Assembly (NCBI RefSeq): GCF_004799495.1
Contig: NZ_SSMY01000012.1
Location: 1 to 64,000 of the forward strand
DNA: 64,000 nucleotides
Origin: Sphingomonas sp.
Lineage (GTDB): Bacteria > Pseudomonadota > Alphaproteobacteria > Sphingomonadales > Sphingomonadaceae
Direction of reading: 5' to 3'
Part shown: in pieces, positions 61,596 through 64,000 of the stretch
Numbering within the stretch: position 1 is the first letter of the stretch
Layout: each line of letters starts with the position of its first letter
Translations under genes and position numbers: made by a program
Notes under the pieces: generated by a model
The model's input: the letters and a program-made list of their open reading frames with translations, nothing else
Told to the model about the DNA's origin: nothing
Databases searched by the model: none

Positions 61596-62923
61596 GCCGC
61601 GACCAGCCGATAGCCGACCGCCGGTTCGTTGATGATGATCCGCGGCACCGTCGGATCGCGCTCCAGCTTTCGACGCAGCCCGCGTACCGCCACGCGAAGG
61701 TAGTCGACCTGCGTCGCCTGCGCCGGCCCCCAGGCGGTGCGGAGCAAGTGATCGTGGCCGATGACGCGGCCGGGATACTTGGCCAGTTCGGCGAGCACCG
61801 CATATTCCTTGGGCGCCAAATGTACCGGCTCGCCATCGCGCGTGACGGTGCGATGGAACAGATCGATCGTCACGTCGCCCGCGATGACAGGCCGCTGGTC
61901 GGACGGCGTGGTCAGGTGCAGCAGATTGCCGAGATAGCGCTCGACCTTCACCGTCTCCGCCGCGACCGTGCCGAGCAGTGCCTTGTCGGCCTTGCCCTCG
62001 CGCCGCAGCCCGGCAACCGCGCCGGTGATCGCCCCTATGGGCGGCCTGAGGTCATGCCCGATCGTGGCCAGCAGCATCGACCGCAACCGATCGCGCTCGC
62101 GTTCTTCGCCCGCCGCGCGGGCGGCCAGTTCGTAGCGGCTGCGCTCCAGCGCCAGCGCCAGCTGGTCGAGCAGGTTGTCGAGCAACGCAAGCTGCTCCTT
62201 GCGCACCGGCGGAACGCCGTCGTCGCGCGCCAGCCCCACCGCGGCGATCACCGGCTGATCGGACCGCACCGGATGGAACTGCCATTCGGTCGGCACCGCG
62301 CGTTCGAGACCGCGCCCGGCGCGCTCGCCGTTCCTCAGCACCAAGCTCGCGACCGCCATGTCGGCGGGCGTGAGCGATGCCATCGCCGGCGCCGCCGATA
62401 CCAACCGCCCCCCATCGCCATCGTCGACCAGAACAGCGTTGCAGGCGAAAAGCGTCGCCAACTGATCCATCGCCGCCGTTGCGATCTCATGCTCGGTCGA
62501 ACTGCCCAGCAAGCGGCGCGCGAACCCCGCAATCGTCGCGTTGCGCGCGGCGTGCGCGTCGGCCCGGCGCGCCTGCTCGCGGACCGACCCGGCCAGCCAG
62601 CTGACCACCACCGCGACGGCGAAGAGAACGACGATCGTCAGGATGTCGTTCGGATCATCGACGTGGAAGGTGAAGCGGGGCGCGGTGAAAAAGAAATTAT
62701 AAGCAAGCGCCGATCCGACCGCGGCGAACAGTGCCGCTCGCCGGCCCGCGACGATCGCCGCGACCAATACGGCGGGCAGATACAGCAGGTCGATCGCCGA
62801 CGTGCCGTACCCGGGCGAAAGTATGAGACCGGCAAGCGTCGCGACGCCGACCAAGAGGGCGGCACCGACATAACCGCCCAGCCGGGCCGATGCGGTTTCG
62901 GAGTGAGGTACAGGCATGCCCAT
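61592..62923 (-). CDS. Hybrid KdpD-KdpE: KdpD sensor part fused to KdpE DNA-binding domain
   Basis: 443 residues from the ATG at 62923. Residues about 15-115: four-helix DUF4118 membrane domain of KdpD, with NFFFTAPRFTFHVDD. Residues 130-265: GAF-like domain. Residues about 275-340: histidine-kinase dimerisation helix with H290 in ATIGHDLRPPIGAITG. The HATPase domain (N, G1, G2 boxes) is missing, as is the KdpE receiver domain. Residues 345-443 are the OmpR-type winged helix of KdpE (HLAPKEYAVLAELAKYPGRV, YLRVAVRGLRRKLE, PAVGYRL). One continuous frame. Divergent from kup. It is probably a membrane-bound DNA-binding protein or a decayed two-component system. Confidence 0.85.
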   Translation of the reverse strand: MGMPVPHSETASARLGGYVGAALLVGVATLAGLILSPGYGTSAIDLLYLPAVLVAAIVAGRRAALFAAVGSALAYNFFFTAPRFTFHVDDPNDILTIVVLFAVAVVVSWLAGSVREQARRADAHAARNATIAGFARRLLGSSTEHEIATAAMDQLATLFACNAVLVDDGDGGRLVSAAPAMASLTPADMAVASLVLRNGERAGRGLERAVPTEWQFHPVRSDQPVIAAVGLARDDGVPPVRKEQLALLDNLLDQLALALERSRYELAARAAGEERERDRLRSMLLATIGHDLRPPIGAITGAVAGLRREGKADKALLGTVAAETVKVERYLGNLLHLTTPSDQRPVIAGDVTIDLFHRTVTRDGEPVHLAPKEYAVLAELAKYPGRVIGHDHLLRTAWGPAQATQVDYLRVAVRGLRRKLERDPTVPRIIINEPAVGYRLVAA

Positions 62924-63047
62924 TGCGGTAAATTGGCCCTTCCGATCAGGCACGTCGAGGGGTTCTCGGACGATCCACCGCCTTCCTTCGCCCCCGAAAG
63001 CTTTATGCACATGGAATCTTAATGCCCGCGCCGCGCACACGCCGCGC

Positions 63048-64000
63048 ATGACGGAAATCGCCCAAGCTCACGATGCCCGGCCCGGCGCCGCGGCGCACCT
63101 TCCCGCCCATTCGATGTCCGCGCTGACGGTCGGCGCGATCGGCGTGGTGTTTGGCGATATCGGGACCAGCCCGCTCTACGCGCTGCAGGCGACGCTCGAT
63201 CCGCGCTATCACCTCGGCATCAACGTGACCGACCTGTACGGCATCGTCAGCCTGATCTTCTGGTCGTTCGTGTTCGTGGTCACGGTCAAATACGTGTTCA
63301 TCGTCATGCGCTGCGACAATCGCGGCGAGGGCGGCAGCCTCGCGCTCTATGCGCTCATCCGCCGCGAACTGGGGGCGTCCGCGCCCAAAAAGTGGCTGTT
63401 GATCGGCGCGCTGTTCGCGACGGCTTTGTTCTTCGCGGACGCGATGCTGACGCCGGCGATTTCGGTGATCTCCGCGGTCGAGGGCCTCGGCGTCGTCAGC
63501 ACCGCGTTTCAGCCGTATATCGTGTGGATCGCGCTCGCGATCCTGATCGGACTGTTCGCGATCCAGCGCCACGGCACGGAGCGCGTCGGCAAGATGTTCG
63601 GCCCCGTGATGCTGGTCTATTTCGTGGCGATCGCGGCGATGGGGATCAGCCATCTCGTTCAGCGTCCGCAGGTGTTGGAGGCGCTCAGCCCGGTTTACAT
63701 CTGGGGCTTCTTCGCCGCGCACCCGTTTTATTCGTTCCTGTCGTTGGGGGCGGTGATCTACGCAGTGACCGGGGCCGAAGCACTATATGCCGACATGGGT
63801 CATTTCGGACGCAAGCCGATCACGATCGCCTGGCTCGTGATCTGCGTACCGGCGCTGATGCTCAATTACATGGGCCAGGCGGCGATGCTGCTCGATCATC
63901 CGGAATTCGTCGACAACCCGTTCTTCCACATGGTGCCGCCGTCGCTGACGATCCCGCTGCTGGTGATCGCGACACTGGCGACGATCATTGCCAGTCAGGC
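63048..64000 (+). CDS. kup: Low-affinity potassium transporter Kup (3' end outside window)
   Basis: The first 317 codons are present; the gene runs off the right edge. Start ATG at 63048. Family hallmarks: LTVGAIGVVFGDIGTSPLYA near residue 25-45, NRGEGGSLALYALIRR near 90, ALFFADAMLTPAISVISAVEG near 120, and TGAEALYADMGHFGRKPI near 240. Several membrane helices are evident. Proton-coupled K+ uptake. Divergent from the KdpD-KdpE hybrid, with a 124-bp shared promoter region, which suggests (but does not show) regulation by it. Confidence 0.95.
   Translation, partial: MTEIAQAHDARPGAAAHLPAHSMSALTVGAIGVVFGDIGTSPLYALQATLDPRYHLGINVTDLYGIVSLIFWSFVFVVTVKYVFIVMRCDNRGEGGSLALYALIRRELGASAPKKWLLIGALFATALFFADAMLTPAISVISAVEGLGVVSTAFQPYIVWIALAILIGLFAIQRHGTERVGKMFGPVMLVYFVAIAAMGISHLVQRPQVLEALSPVYIWGFFAAHPFYSFLSLGAVIYAVTGAEALYADMGHFGRKPITIAWLVICVPALMLNYMGQAAMLLDHPEFVDNPFFHMVPPSLTIPLLVIATLATIIASQ

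Noticed and set aside
61592..62923. The KdpD-KdpE hybrid as two genes with a frameshift
   Set aside because: The sequence is one uninterrupted frame and the missing domains are absent from all frames nearby. An assembly collapse cannot be excluded without reads.
60962..63022. A 686-codon open frame on the plus strand across gcrA and the KdpD-KdpE hybrid
   Set aside because: It is antisense to the hybrid and out of frame with gcrA; Arg-rich and featureless.

Overview
The window is about 64 kb of GC-rich, gene-dense bacterial chromosome. It reads as an alphaproteobacterium, most likely family Sphingomonadaceae (Sphingomonas-like). The reasons are a GcrA-type cell-cycle regulator, a CpaA-E/TadBC pilus locus, the split glycine decarboxylase (gcvPA/gcvPB) behind a tandem glycine riboswitch, the glyQ-glyS-ppdK cluster, and short palindromic repeats of a type I associate with sphingomonad genomes. 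No rRNA, tRNA, CRISPR array, insertion sequence, integrase or plasmid origin was recognised. Most genes are housekeeping.

Layout. 1-4 kb: partial esterase, hotdog thioesterase, archaeal-type prolyl-tRNA synthetase, a hypothetical gene, a DMT transporter. 4-9.4 kb (minus strand): glycine cleavage operon gcvT-gcvH-gcvPA-gcvPB plus a small membrane protein gene, led by a glycine riboswitch. 9.4-14.7 kb: lipoprotein, ispH-thrB-rnhA, and an FAD oxidoreductase/hydrolase pair. 14.7-21.9 kb: Tad/Flp pilus operon cpaA-B-C-D-E-tadB-tadC, with neither the CpaF/TadA motor ATPase nor a pilin gene in place. 22-30.6 kb: DUF1254/DUF1214 pair, proline-rich lipoprotein, ppdK, glyS, a DUF559 nuclease-like gene and glyQ. 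30.7-41 kb: two TraB/GumN proteins, rplY, pth, a low-GC SEC-C gene, a 2OG-Fe(II) oxygenase, envelope proteins, ychF and an AraC regulator.

41-43.8 kb holds a compact divergent module. A MerR-family regulator faces a glutaredoxin-MauE fusion and an outer-membrane protein with six M-(P/A)-x-M-x-M motifs. The 41-bp gap between them carries an operator whose half-sites and spacing match those I recall for the classical mer operator. The regulator lacks the first of the three Hg-binding cysteines of MerR. 43.9-49.8 kb: double-PilZ protein, NPP phosphodiesterase, MaoC protein, Tyr/Gly-rich lipoprotein, and the cytochrome bc1 operon. 49.9-60.9 kb: trmL, two membrane proteins, lipB, two secreted proteins, queC-queE, argD-argF-hslO with a DUF3617-like gene, a DUF4336 protein and an orphan ABC permease. 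60.9-64 kb: gcrA, then a gene that fuses the sensor part of KdpD (without its ATPase) to the DNA-binding domain of KdpE (without its receiver), divergent from a kup potassium transporter cut by the right edge.

The main oddities are the metal/thiol module at 41-43.8 kb, the KdpD-KdpE hybrid, two 138-bp palindromic repeats inserted in frame inside glyS, and a DUF559 gene bounded by inverted repeats between glyQ and glyS. All function calls come from reading sequence by eye; no database search was run.
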